From positions 1 through 64,000 of the forward strand of contig CAMLMV010000029.1 of the NCBI GenBank assembly GCA_946481275.1: a DNA stretch of 64,000 nucleotides. The letters run 5' to 3'. Source of the stretch: an uncultured Massilia sp. (GTDB lineage Bacteria > Pseudomonadota > Gammaproteobacteria > Burkholderiales > Burkholderiaceae). Numbering within the stretch: position 1 is the first letter of the stretch; every line of letters starts with the position of its first letter. This document shows positions 42,404-51,373 of the stretch, piece after piece. The notes beneath the pieces are model-generated. The model worked only from the letters and a program-made list of their open reading frames with translations. It ran no database searches and was not told the DNA's origin. Made by a program: the position numbers and the translations under genes.

Positions 42404-43732
42404 ATGGACTACCGCAGCGCCTACATTCGCCGCAGCAGAAAGGATTCGCGCCTGAAGAAACGCCTGGCGGCCATTGGCCTGCTCGGCGTGGCGGCGTGCG
42501 TGGGCCTGTACGCGCTCGCGATGAGCGAGTCCGGGGCGCCGGCGCTGTCCGCGCAGGCGCAGGCGCCGGCGAATACCACGACGCCGGCACCGGCCGTGCT
42601 GCGCACCGCGGCCCAGGTCGAGGCCCAGGACAAGACCGGGAAGAAGACGCGGCGCGTCTATCCGTATTCGATCGTGCCCGGCGGCCTGGCCGACCGCCGC
42701 GAACTCGCGCGCGCCGTGGTCATGGACAAGGTCGTGGCCGTGCACTATGCCGCGTTCGAAACGGACAAGGCGACCGTCAAGACCGTCGACAAGCCGCGCG
42801 CCGTATACGTTTCGTACCGCAAGGGCGACAAGGTGTTCTGGACGGCGAAGAAACTCCAGCTGGCCGAAGGCGAGACGCTGCTGTCCGACGGCCAGAACGA
42901 GATCCGCACCCGCTGCGGCAACCGCATTTCCGACGAGCCCCAGCTGCCCGTCGAAGCGAAGGGCCCGAGCGAGGAAGAACTCGACTCTTCCGTCGAAGTG
43001 GCCGAGGATGACGCCGGCGAAGGCACGGTGGCGCAGGTCGGCTTCGCGGTCGACGGCAATCCCGCTGGCCGCGGCTACCAGCTCCAGTCCTTCGGGACAG
43101 GCGCTGCGGCACAGAACGGCGGCACGCGCCTGACGCGCACCAGCATCGCCACGCCGGGCGTGCCCGGCATCGGCGTGGGTCCGATCCGGGATGGCGGTAC
43201 GGTATTGGCAGGCAAGGTATCGAGCGACCCCTCAGAGACGGGTACGTCGGGTACGGGAACGCCTGGCACGGAGACGTCAGGCACGGGCACGCCGGGCACG
43301 CCGGGCACGAGCACGCCGGGCACTGGCACTCCGGTTACCGGCCCTTCGGGCACGGGAACGCCAGGCACCGGCATGCCCGGCACCGTCGTCACGAAACCCG
43401 GTGGAACGAACACGGGCGGGCCCACTCCAGGCGGTCCGAAGACCGGCGACACCGGCACGACGCCGGACAGCGGAACGCCCACGGGCGGCACGCTGCCGAC
43501 GGTGCTGCCGGACGAGCCGGTCCCGCCCCCCACCGACACGGGCACGAAACCGACGCCGATCCCCGGCACGCTGCTGCCGCCGACGACGGACCTGCCCGGC
43601 CAGACGAACGATCCGGCCAAGACCCCGGTCAAGCATGCCGACGTGCCGGAACCGGGCACGCTGTGGCTGGCCGGCGCCGGCGTGGCCGCGCTGCTGGCGG
43701 CGCGCCGCGCGAAGAAGCGCCCGCGCGACTAG
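42404..43732 (+). CDS. PEP-CTERM sorting domain protein with low-complexity linker
   Basis: The 442-residue protein has a cytoplasmic basic N-terminus, one membrane segment (LAAIGLLGVAACVGLYAL) and a globular region of about residues 60-220. A Gly/Thr/Pro linker follows (about 280-400, repeats of GTGTPGT). The C-terminal PEP-CTERM tail is VPEPGTLWLAGAGVAALLAA followed by a basic end. PEP-CTERM proteins are cleaved by exosortase EpsH/XrtA and usually go to an exopolysaccharide matrix. No exosortase gene is in the window. The globular part is not recognised. It follows the kinase-phosphatase cluster on the same strand. Confidence 0.8.
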   Translation: MDYRSAYIRRSRKDSRLKKRLAAIGLLGVAACVGLYALAMSESGAPALSAQAQAPANTTTPAPAVLRTAAQVEAQDKTGKKTRRVYPYSIVPGGLADRRELARAVVMDKVVAVHYAAFETDKATVKTVDKPRAVYVSYRKGDKVFWTAKKLQLAEGETLLSDGQNEIRTRCGNRISDEPQLPVEAKGPSEEELDSSVEVAEDDAGEGTVAQVGFAVDGNPAGRGYQLQSFGTGAAAQNGGTRLTRTSIATPGVPGIGVGPIRDGGTVLAGKVSSDPSETGTSGTGTPGTETSGTGTPGTPGTSTPGTGTPVTGPSGTGTPGTGMPGTVVTKPGGTNTGGPTPGGPKTGDTGTTPDSGTPTGGTLPTVLPDEPVPPPTDTGTKPTPIPGTLLPPTTDLPGQTNDPAKTPVKHADVPEPGTLWLAGAGVAALLAARRAKKRPRD

Positions 43733-43733
43733 A

Positions 43734-44189
43734 TCAGTCTTCGATCACGGCGCGCCCTGCGCGCTTCAGTTCTGCGAGATGGTCGAGCATCTGCCGGATC
43801 ACTTCAGGCGGATGTCCCTGCCAATCCTCCACTTCCCCGACGATCCTGAGCGGCGCCCGCGTGCGGTACGAGCGCGTGGGATTGCCGGGGAAGCGCTTGT
43901 TCGTCAGGTTGGGATCGTCCTCGAACGTCCCCGTGGGTTCGACGACATAGACATGTCCCCGCCCCTCGGCGCCGGCGAGCGCCGTGGCCAGTTCCGCCCC
44001 CCAGATCGCAGCCTCCATCGAGGCGCTGAAATACACGTTGTTGGAGACGCGGCCTTCCTCGAAATTGGAGGCATGGCCCGGGATTAATACGTCGCCCGGC
44101 TGGAAACGGATTTTGGTGCCGTGGTAGAAAGGGCCCGCGACGTGGTCGCAGTCCTCGTGGGTGACCGGGGTCCATGCTTGATTGCTCAT
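43734..44189 (-). CDS. arr: NAD+-rifampin ADP-ribosyltransferase (Arr)
   Basis: The 151-residue protein shows the Arr family sequence along its whole length: GPFYHGTK at the start, NVYFSASMEAAIWGAELA in the middle, GHVYVVEPTGTFEDDPNLTN and FPGNPTRSYRTRAPLRIVGEVEDW near the end. Arr transfers ADP-ribose to rifampin and inactivates it; genomic copies may also have housekeeping roles. The start at 44189 follows a GAGG sequence. It is a single gene convergent with the PEP-CTERM gene and there is no nearby mobile element, so this is likely a chromosomal arr. Confidence 0.9.
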   Translation of the reverse strand: MSNQAWTPVTHEDCDHVAGPFYHGTKIRFQPGDVLIPGHASNFEEGRVSNNVYFSASMEAAIWGAELATALAGAEGRGHVYVVEPTGTFEDDPNLTNKRFPGNPTRSYRTRAPLRIVGEVEDWQGHPPEVIRQMLDHLAELKRAGRAVIED

Positions 44190-44248
44190 CGACGACCTCA
44201 TTTCAGCAGCTTGATATGAAAGGTAATTTCATCGGCTAGTTGTCCGGT

Positions 44249-44719
44249 TCAGCGCTCGGTCCAGTTCAACTGGACTTCCCCATCCGCCCCGAACTGTTTC
44301 AGCCTGAGGCTGCTGACACCGGCGACCGCCGCGGCTGGCATCACGATTCCCCGCACGCGGGTGCCATCCCATTGCACGCCACCCAGACCGTCGCACGCGC
44401 CGGAAAACACCAGGTTGTCCTCGTCGTTCCTGTCGAGCCTGGCCCGCGCACCGAGAACATAAACTTGCTTGATGCAAACGGAACCGGGAAAACCGGCGAT
44501 GTCTTCCGTGATGACGATGCGGTGGCGCCCATCGGGAGAAACCATTTCCCAGGCACTGTCCGGGGGCTGATTCCTGAATAGCCGGAGCCCGGCCGCAGCC
44601 GCCGAATACAGGACGGTCCCGCTACCGATCAATGCCAGCAGAAGCAGCAGACCCTTGCGCACCGCGAGGTGTCGTTTCATCGAGCGATCCATCATGAAAC
44701 CAATAACGTAATCCTTCAT
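44249..44719 (-). CDS. Small membrane-anchored protein, unknown function
   Basis: The 156-residue product (ATG at 44719, alternatives at 44695 and 44680) has one N-terminal hydrophobic segment (KGLLLLLALIGSGTVLYSA) and a beta-rich outside region, SPDGRHRIVITEDIAGFPG and DEDNLVFSGACDGLGGVQWDG. The two cysteines, at VCIKQ and SGACDG, could form a disulfide. I recognise no family. It lies upstream of arr on the same strand, with 59 bases between. No good ribosome binding site decides the start. Confidence 0.55.
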   Translation of the reverse strand: MKDYVIGFMMDRSMKRHLAVRKGLLLLLALIGSGTVLYSAAAAGLRLFRNQPPDSAWEMVSPDGRHRIVITEDIAGFPGSVCIKQVYVLGARARLDRNDEDNLVFSGACDGLGGVQWDGTRVRGIVMPAAAVAGVSSLRLKQFGADGEVQLNWTER

Positions 44720-44790
44720 AATACTGAAAGGATGAAGTCACAAGTTCACGCTTTACCACGACCCTGCCACTCTCCGAAAGCGATCCCGCC

Positions 44791-45450
44791 ATGCCCCTCG
44801 CGCTCTACGGTCACCCCTTCTCCTCGTACACGCAGAAAGTGCTCATCGCGCTGTACGAGAACGACACGCCTTTCGAGTTCCGCTGCCTCGGGCCGGACAC
44901 GCCGCAGCACGCGGCGGCGTGGCTGCAACGCTGGCCGCTGCGCAAATTCCCGCTGCTCGTCGACGGCGAACGCAACGTCGTCGAGACGAGCATCATCATC
45001 GAATACCTGCACCTGGCGCATCCGGGGCCCGTGCGCCTGCTGCCGGACGATCCGCTCGCGGCGCTGGACGTGCGCTTCATGGACCGCTTCTTCGACCTGC
45101 ACGTGATGAACATGGTCCAGCATGCGGTGAACGGCGCGCTGACCGGCGATGCGGCCAAGCGCGCGGATGCCGTCGCGACGGCGACGGAAAAACTGGAACT
45201 CGCCTACGGCTGGCTGGAGAACTGCCTGGCCGGACGCACGTGGGCCGCCGGCGACGGCTTCTCGCTCGCGGACTGCGCCGCCGCGCCCGCGCTGTTCTAC
45301 GCGGACTGGACGCATCCGATCGCGGAACGCTACCCCACCCTGCGCGCCTACCGCGCCCGCCTGCTGGCGCGGCCGTCGTTCGCCCGCGCGGTGGACGAGG
45401 CGCGGCAATACCGCTCCCTGTTCCCGCTGGGCGCGCCCGACCGCGACTGA
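44791..45450 (+). CDS. Glutathione S-transferase family protein
   Basis: The 219-residue protein begins LALYGHPFSSYTQKVLIALYEN, the thioredoxin-like N-terminal domain of GSTs (residues about 1-80, with FPLLVDGERNVVETSIIIEYL), and continues with the helical C-terminal domain (about 90-215, AYGWLENCLAGRTWAAGDGFSLADCAAAPALFYADW). The catalytic residue is probably Ser near residue 11. The endogenous substrate cannot be told. Its stop is nine bases from the end of the convergent MBL hydrolase gene. Confidence 0.88.
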   Translation: MPLALYGHPFSSYTQKVLIALYENDTPFEFRCLGPDTPQHAAAWLQRWPLRKFPLLVDGERNVVETSIIIEYLHLAHPGPVRLLPDDPLAALDVRFMDRFFDLHVMNMVQHAVNGALTGDAAKRADAVATATEKLELAYGWLENCLAGRTWAAGDGFSLADCAAAPALFYADWTHPIAERYPTLRAYRARLLARPSFARAVDEARQYRSLFPLGAPDRD

Positions 45451-45459
45451 ACGCCGGCG

Positions 45460-46377
45460 TCAGTAGTCCCAGAACACCGGCACGTAACGGTACGCATCGC
45501 CATCCGCCATGACCCGCCCGATGGACGGGAACGGCAGGTGCGCCGCGACCAGCAGTCCGCCATCAATCATCAGCTCGCGGAACAATCGGTCGCGCACGCG
45601 AGCCGCTTCTGCGGGATCGTGTTCAAAACCGTTCTGCCAGCCGGGATGCTCGAAGTTGACCGGGAAGACGGCATCGCCGGCGAACATCAGGCGCTTGCCG
45701 CCGGACGCCAGGTCGACCACGCTGTGGCCGGGCGTGTGGCCGCCGGTGCGGCGCGCCACCACGCCCGGCGCGACTTCGCGGCGCTCCTCGAAGACCTGCA
45801 GCCGGTCGCGGTACTCGGCCAGGAAACGCGCGGCCGTCGAACGCAGCACGGGCGGCACCGCCTCCGGCATGACGGTCAGCGAGAAATCGGGAGACTCCCA
45901 GAATTTCACTTCGGCCTCGGCCACGTGGATCCGCACGTCCGGGCGCAGTCTCTCCTTCACGCCGGGCGCGAGCAGCCCACCCACGTGGTCCATGTGCATG
46001 TGGGTGATCACGATGTCCGTCACGGACGCCAGATCGATGCCGACGGCCTCCAGCCGCGCCGGAAACTGGCCTGCGCGCGGGAAGCCCGGAAACTGCGTGC
46101 CCACCCCGGCGTCGACGAGGATGGTCTGGTCGCCGCTACGCACCACGAGCACGTTCAGCGGCCAGTCGAATGTATCCGGCGGCAGGAACATGTGATCGAG
46201 CCAGTCCGCCAGCTCGGCCGGATCGGCATTCGTGGCCATCGTCGTGGCGGGCAGCGGCAGCACGCCGTCGCTGACCACCAGCACGTCGATGTCGCCGACC
46301 TTCAGCGCGTAACGGGACGGCACCAGTTCTTCGGGGCCGTGGCTGGCGGGGCGCAATGGGGAATCTACGGTAAGCAT
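45460..46377 (-). CDS. MBL-fold metallohydrolase (AHL lactonase/AttM-like group)
   Basis: The 305-residue protein has the metallo-beta-lactamase signature THMHMDHVGG near residue 125, with a distal VAAHLPFP histidine and an FAGDAVFP aspartate. It looks like a cytoplasmic hydrolase of lactones or thioesters; several relatives degrade acyl-homoserine lactones, but this is not proven. A start at 46377 leaves AGGAG six bases upstream; the ATG at 46380 is next to it. It precedes nothing on its strand; the GH2 gene lies upstream with 115 bases between. Confidence 0.8.
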   Translation of the reverse strand: MLTVDSPLRPASHGPEELVPSRYALKVGDIDVLVVSDGVLPLPATTMATNADPAELADWLDHMFLPPDTFDWPLNVLVVRSGDQTILVDAGVGTQFPGFPRAGQFPARLEAVGIDLASVTDIVITHMHMDHVGGLLAPGVKERLRPDVRIHVAEAEVKFWESPDFSLTVMPEAVPPVLRSTAARFLAEYRDRLQVFEERREVAPGVVARRTGGHTPGHSVVDLASGGKRLMFAGDAVFPVNFEHPGWQNGFEHDPAEAARVRDRLFRELMIDGGLLVAAHLPFPSIGRVMADGDAYRYVPVFWDY

Positions 46378-46492
46378 CATGGTCTCCTGGATGAGGCCCG
46401 GATCGGGCACGGAGCCATCGTAGAGAGGAAGACCGCGGGCCAGAAGCCACGCGGGCGGGCGCACCGTGTTGCCCGCTACGCACCAAACGGCT

Positions 46493-48340
46493 TCAGCGCG
46501 CGTACTTGAGCTGCACGTCGTCGTAGAACTGCTTCATCGTCCAGAACGCGAGCTTCTTCTTGCCGGCGTCCGTGACCAGGCCCTTGCGGTTCCAGAAGTC
46601 CTGGTAGTACGGGTGCTGGCGGCGCGGCGAGCGGAAGTCGGCGAGGACCCACGGCGTCATCCCGCGCAGGCCCGGGATCGCGGACAGCATCTTGAACTGG
46701 TTGCGGTACAGCGTGTCCTGGTATTCCTCGCTCCAGCGCGTGTCGGCGTCGGCGTGGTAGCCGCCCAGCGCCTCGGCGCCGAATTCCGTGACGACCACCG
46801 GCTTGTTGTAGCGGACGTCGAAGCGGTAATTCAGCATCTCCGCATTGCTGGCCCAGTACCAGCCGGCGTACTCGTTGAAGCTGGCGAGGTCGAGGTAGTC
46901 CGCGAGCGGATCCTCCACCGTGATGTCGCTGCCCTTGCGGTGGATTTCCAGCGCGGCCGCGACGAGGCGCGTGTCGTCCAGCGACCGTGCCGTCCTGGCC
47001 AGGTTGCTCATGAATGTGTTGCGCGGGCCGCCGATCGGCGTCTCGTTCCCCACCGACCAGACGACGACGCTGGCGCGGTTCTTGTCGCGCGTGACGAGGT
47101 CCGTCAGCTGCGCGTTCGCGTTGGCGTAGGTGTCCGGATTCGTCCACGAGATCGTCCAGTACACGGGCACTTCCGCCCACACCATCAGGCCCATCTCGTC
47201 GGCCAGGCGGATCATCTCTTCGCTGTGCGGGTAGTGCGCGAGCCGCACGTAGTTGCAGTTCATCTCCCTGGCCCACTGCAGCAGCATGCGCATGTCGCCC
47301 GCGCCGCGCGGACGACCTGGGATCAGCGGATTCTCTTCATGCATCGAGATCCCGCGCAGGAACACGGACTTGCCGTTCAGGAGGATGTCCTGGCCGCGCG
47401 TCTCGATGGTGCGGAAGCCGATGCGGTCGACGACCTTGTCACCGCCGCCGGACAGTTCCACCGTGTACAGCTTCGGCTGCTCGGGCGACCAGTACGTCAG
47501 TTTGTTGACGGGGAAGTTCAGCACCGCGCGGCCGCTCGCATCCGTGCGCACGGTCGTCCTGATGCCCGCTTCGGGAATATTCACCGTCACCTGCTGCGCC
47601 TTGCTATCCCCCGCCATTTGAATGAAACCTTCGATGCGGCGGGCGTCGCCTTTCGCGAGCTGCACCTTGTAGTCGGCGATGTACGTGGCGGGCAGCTCGG
47701 CCAGCAGCACGTCGCGCGTGATGCCGCCGTAGTTCCACCAGTCCGTGTTCACGGTCGGGATCTCGTCCTGGTGGCGCGTGTTGTCGGCCTTGACGACGAC
47801 CACGTTGCGGCCCTTGACCAGCTTGTCCGTCACGTCGAACTGGAACGGGGTAAAACCGCCCTTGTGCATGCCGAGTTTTTTACCGTTCAGGTAGACGTGC
47901 GCCTCGTAGTTGACGGCGCCGAAGTACAGCGCGTAATGCCTGCCCGGCCTGGGATCGGCCTGGAACGCCTGGCGCAGCCACACGGTGCCCTCGTACAGCT
48001 GCAGCTTTTCCGCCTGCGAATTCCAGTCGCCCGGCACCGTCATCGTCGGCGCGTGGTCGAAGTCGTACTCGACCCACTCCGTCTTGTCCTTCGGCTTGCG
48101 GTCGTCGTAGAAGCCGCCCTTGCCGCTGTCCGACTGGTCGAACGGCATGTGCCGGTAGTCGTAGTACCCGTTCTCGTACGGGTCGATGATGTAGCTCCAG
48201 CGGCCGTCCAGGCTCACGTGGCTGCGGGCGTAGATGTTCTGCGTGGGCGCCATCAGGCTGCTGGCGTGCGCGGCGCAGGACGCCAACACCAATATGGAAA
48301 AATGCAGCACGGCCGTCAGCCGGGCGAACGGGTGTGTCAT
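46493..48340 (-). CDS. Secreted glycoside hydrolase family 2 (beta-glucuronidase/galactosidase-like)
   Basis: The 615-residue enzyme has a signal peptide (VLHFSILVLASCAAHAS), a jelly-roll sugar-binding domain (about 40-220, with NWWNYGGITRDVLLAELP-like TDWWNYGGITRD), a beta-sandwich (about 225-320) and a TIM barrel. The catalytic acid/base lies in WSVGNETP and the nucleophile in VVTEFGAEALGG. These fit GH2 beta-glucuronidases more than LacZ. It is expected in the periplasm or outside the cell. No sugar transporter or regulator is adjacent. Confidence 0.83.
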   Translation of the reverse strand: MTHPFARLTAVLHFSILVLASCAAHASSLMAPTQNIYARSHVSLDGRWSYIIDPYENGYYDYRHMPFDQSDSGKGGFYDDRKPKDKTEWVEYDFDHAPTMTVPGDWNSQAEKLQLYEGTVWLRQAFQADPRPGRHYALYFGAVNYEAHVYLNGKKLGMHKGGFTPFQFDVTDKLVKGRNVVVVKADNTRHQDEIPTVNTDWWNYGGITRDVLLAELPATYIADYKVQLAKGDARRIEGFIQMAGDSKAQQVTVNIPEAGIRTTVRTDASGRAVLNFPVNKLTYWSPEQPKLYTVELSGGGDKVVDRIGFRTIETRGQDILLNGKSVFLRGISMHEENPLIPGRPRGAGDMRMLLQWAREMNCNYVRLAHYPHSEEMIRLADEMGLMVWAEVPVYWTISWTNPDTYANANAQLTDLVTRDKNRASVVVWSVGNETPIGGPRNTFMSNLARTARSLDDTRLVAAALEIHRKGSDITVEDPLADYLDLASFNEYAGWYWASNAEMLNYRFDVRYNKPVVVTEFGAEALGGYHADADTRWSEEYQDTLYRNQFKMLSAIPGLRGMTPWVLADFRSPRRQHPYYQDFWNRKGLVTDAGKKKLAFWTMKQFYDDVQLKYAR

Positions 48341-48517
48341 GGCGCCTCCTGATTGTCATTCAGGGAATGGTAGCGCTGTCACAGTACCGGTGCAATCTTT
48401 ACAATGGAGCGCACGCCGCCCGTGCGTTATACTCGTGCGATAAGGGGTGTTCGCGTCATGTCGGCGCGGCAGGTGTTACGCGCTGGTCGGGCCGCCACGC
48501 GGCCTTGTCACGGCCCT

Positions 48518-49777
48518 ATGCTTACACCCACGACCCTGCAAATGATCGGTGCCGCGCTGTTCGGCGTGGCCGTCCTCCACACCTTCTCCGTCAAGTATTT
48601 CGAGCGCCTCGCGCACACGCACCCGCGCCATGCCGGCATCTGGCACCTGCTCGGCGAGGTGGAAGTCGTGTTCGGCTTCTGGGCGATGGTGCTGATGCTG
48701 TTCATGTTCGGCGTCGCCGGCCGGCACGAGTCCGTGGCCTACCTCGAGTCCCGCAATTTCGCCGAGCCGATGTTCGTGTTCGCGATCATGGTCGTGGCGG
48801 GGAGCCGGCCGATCCTGGACTTCGCCCACCTGCTCGTGCGCACCGGCGCGCGCCTGCTGCCGCTGCCGCGCACGATGGCGCTGTGCTTTGTCGTGCTGTC
48901 CCTCGTGCCGCTGCTGGGCGCCTTCATCACCGAACCGGCCGCGATGACGCTGGCGGCCCTGCTGCTGCGCGACAGCGTGTTCGCACGCGATACGGGCCCG
49001 CGCCTGAAATACGCCATCCTCGGCGTCCTGTTCGTCAACGTCTCCATCGGCGGCACCCTGACGCCGTTCGCCGCGCCGCCCGTGCTGATGGTCGCGTCGA
49101 CCTGGGGCTGGGACCTCGGCTTCATGCTTCAAACCTTCGGCTGGAAATCCGCGCTGGCCGTGGTGACCAACTCGATCCTGCTGCTCGCGGTGTTCCGGCG
49201 CCGGTTCCTCGCATTGGGCGATGCGGCCCACGCCTCGGCCGATCCCGTGCCCCTGCCGGTCATCGCCATGCACCTGCTGTTCCTCGTGCTGATCGTCGTC
49301 TTCGCCCATCACCCGCAAGTCTTCATGGGCATCTTCCTGTTCTTCCTCGGCTTCACGGCCGCCTACCAGCGCTACCAGGACAACCTGATCCTGCGCGAGG
49401 CGCTGCTCGTCGCCTTTTTCCTCGCCGGCCTCGTCGTGCTGGGCGGCCTGCAGGCCTGGTGGCTCGCGCCGCTGCTGACCAGCATGAGCGCCGACGCCGT
49501 GTTCTTCGGCACCACGGCGCTCACCGCCATCACCGACAATGCCGCCCTCACCTACCTCGGCGCCCAGGTGCCCGGCCTCAGCCTCGCGTACAAGACCGCC
49601 CTCGTCGGCGGCGCCGTCGCGGGCGGCGGGCTGACGTTGATCGCCAACGCGCCCAATCCGGCCGGCGCCGCGATTTTGAAGGACAGCTTTCCCGACCGTG
49701 CGATCAGTCCCCTCGGGCTGCTCGCCGCCGCAACACCGCCCACGCTGATCGCGGTCGCGGCCCTGCACTTCCTCTGA
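48518..49777 (+). CDS. Putative Na+/H+ antiporter, multi-pass membrane protein
   Basis: The 419-residue protein has about ten to twelve membrane segments and conserved intramembrane loops: LLGAFITEPAAMTLAALLL, NVSIGGTLTPFAAPPVLMVAS and TALTAITDNAALTYLGAQVPG. These resemble the ion-transporter superfamily members annotated as putative Na+/H+ antiporters. The ATG at 48518 was chosen over the upstream frame because it starts a hydrophobic segment directly. It lies 22 bases upstream of the alanine symporter gene, so both are probably one operon. The transported ion is uncertain. Confidence 0.65.
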   Translation: MLTPTTLQMIGAALFGVAVLHTFSVKYFERLAHTHPRHAGIWHLLGEVEVVFGFWAMVLMLFMFGVAGRHESVAYLESRNFAEPMFVFAIMVVAGSRPILDFAHLLVRTGARLLPLPRTMALCFVVLSLVPLLGAFITEPAAMTLAALLLRDSVFARDTGPRLKYAILGVLFVNVSIGGTLTPFAAPPVLMVASTWGWDLGFMLQTFGWKSALAVVTNSILLLAVFRRRFLALGDAAHASADPVPLPVIAMHLLFLVLIVVFAHHPQVFMGIFLFFLGFTAAYQRYQDNLILREALLVAFFLAGLVVLGGLQAWWLAPLLTSMSADAVFFGTTALTAITDNAALTYLGAQVPGLSLAYKTALVGGAVAGGGLTLIANAPNPAGAAILKDSFPDRAISPLGLLAAATPPTLIAVAALHFL

Positions 49778-49799
49778 TCCCCTACTGGAGACGCAAGCA

Positions 49800-51275
49800 A
49801 TGAACGACCTGGTAAACGCCATCAACGGCATCGTGTGGAGCCCGGCGCTGATCGCCCTGTGCCTGGGCGCCGGCCTGTATTTTTCGCTGCGCTCGCGCTT
49901 CCTGCAGGTGCGCCATCTACGGGAGATGGTGCGCCTCATGATGGAAGGGAAAAGCTCGGCCGAAGGCGTGTCGTCGTTCCAGGCGCTGGCCATGACCCTC
50001 GCCGGCCGCGTCGGCACCGGCAACATCGCGGGCGTCGCCACGGCCATCACGTTCGGCGGCCCCGGCGCCGTGTTCTGGATGTGGGCGGTGGCCTTCCTGG
50101 GCGCCAGTTCCGCGTTCGTCGAGTCCACGCTCGGCCAGGTCTACAAGGAACAGATCCACCGCGAGTTCCGCGGCGGGCCCGCGTTCTACATCGAAAAGGG
50201 CCTGGGCATGAAGTGGTATGCCTGGATCTTCGCCGTCGTCACCGTGTTCGCCACCGGCGTGCTGCTGCCGGGCGTACAGGCGAATTCGATCGCGGAAGGC
50301 CTGCGCAACGCCACCGGCATCGACGCCAACGTCACCGCGGCGCTGCTCGCCATCGCGCTCGGCTTCATCATCTTCGGCGGCGTCAAGCGCATCGCCCACT
50401 TCGCCGAAATCGTCGTGCCGTTCATGGCCCTCGCCTACATCATCGTCGCCTGCGTCATCATCTTCCTGAACTGGCAGGCGCTGCCGGGCGTACTGAAACT
50501 GATCTTCAGCTCGGCCTTCGGCCTGGACGCCGGCTTCGGCGCCATCGTCGGCATGGCGATCCAGTGGGGCGTCAAGCGCGGCGTCTATTCGAACGAAGCG
50601 GGCCAGGGCACCGGACCGCACGCCTCGTCCGCCGCGGAAGTCAGCCATCCTGCCAAGCAGGGCCTCGTGCAAGGCTTCTCGGTCTACATCGACACGCTGT
50701 TCGTGTGCTCGGCGACGGCCTTCATGCTGCTGATTACCGGCCAGTACAACGTCGAAGGCCCGGACGGCACCGCGATCCACACGGGCGTCCACGGCGTCGC
50801 GTCGGGCCCGGGCTACGTGCAGACGGCGCTCGAAAACGTGATGCCGGGCTTCGGCTCGCTGTTCGTCGCGCTGGCGCTGCTGTTCTTCGCCTTCACGACG
50901 ATCGTTGCCTATTACTACATCGCCGAAACCAACATCGCCTACATCAACCGCACCGTGCACCGCCCCTGGATGACGCTCGTGCTCAAGGTCTGCATGATCG
51001 GCGCGACCGTGTACGGCTCGGTGAAGACGGCCGACGTGGCCTGGGCGCTGGGCGACCTGGGCGTCGGCCTGATGGCCTGGCTGAACATCGCCGCCATCCT
51101 GCTGCTGCGGAACGTGGCCTTCAAATGCCTGCGCGACTACGAAGCGCAGCGCGCGGCGGGCAAGGAGCCGGAGTTCGATCCCGCCGCGCTGGGCATCGAG
51201 CGTGCCGATTACTGGGTCAAACGGGCCGCCGACCGGCGCCAGCGCGGCGCGGAGACCGTGGCGGCCAAGGTGTGA
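49800..51275 (+). CDS. Sodium:alanine/glycine symporter (AGCS family)
   Basis: The 491-residue transporter matches AGCS/AlsT. It has ALCLGAGLYFSLRSRFLQVRHLREM near the start, the family hallmark GRVGTGNIAGVATAITFGGPGA around residue 70, NEAGQGTGPHASSAAEVSHPAKQG near residue 265 and a final cytoplasmic tail. These proteins bring in alanine or glycine with sodium. It follows the antiporter by 22 bases, which suggests coordinated sodium handling. About ten membrane segments are visible. Confidence 0.9.
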   Translation: MNDLVNAINGIVWSPALIALCLGAGLYFSLRSRFLQVRHLREMVRLMMEGKSSAEGVSSFQALAMTLAGRVGTGNIAGVATAITFGGPGAVFWMWAVAFLGASSAFVESTLGQVYKEQIHREFRGGPAFYIEKGLGMKWYAWIFAVVTVFATGVLLPGVQANSIAEGLRNATGIDANVTAALLAIALGFIIFGGVKRIAHFAEIVVPFMALAYIIVACVIIFLNWQALPGVLKLIFSSAFGLDAGFGAIVGMAIQWGVKRGVYSNEAGQGTGPHASSAAEVSHPAKQGLVQGFSVYIDTLFVCSATAFMLLITGQYNVEGPDGTAIHTGVHGVASGPGYVQTALENVMPGFGSLFVALALLFFAFTTIVAYYYIAETNIAYINRTVHRPWMTLVLKVCMIGATVYGSVKTADVAWALGDLGVGLMAWLNIAAILLLRNVAFKCLRDYEAQRAAGKEPEFDPAALGIERADYWVKRAADRRQRGAETVAAKV

Positions 51276-51373
51276 ACACATCGTCATCAGTTTGGCGCAT
51301 GAGTGTGGCTATTTGTCCCATTGCGTCGAAACCATTTGTAATTACCGGGAGGAACCTGCAAGAATAAATTACC

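Noticed and set aside
43075..43659. Minus-strand frame rich in GVPVPG
   Set aside because: It is the reverse complement of the low-complexity GTGTPGT linker of the PEP-CTERM protein.
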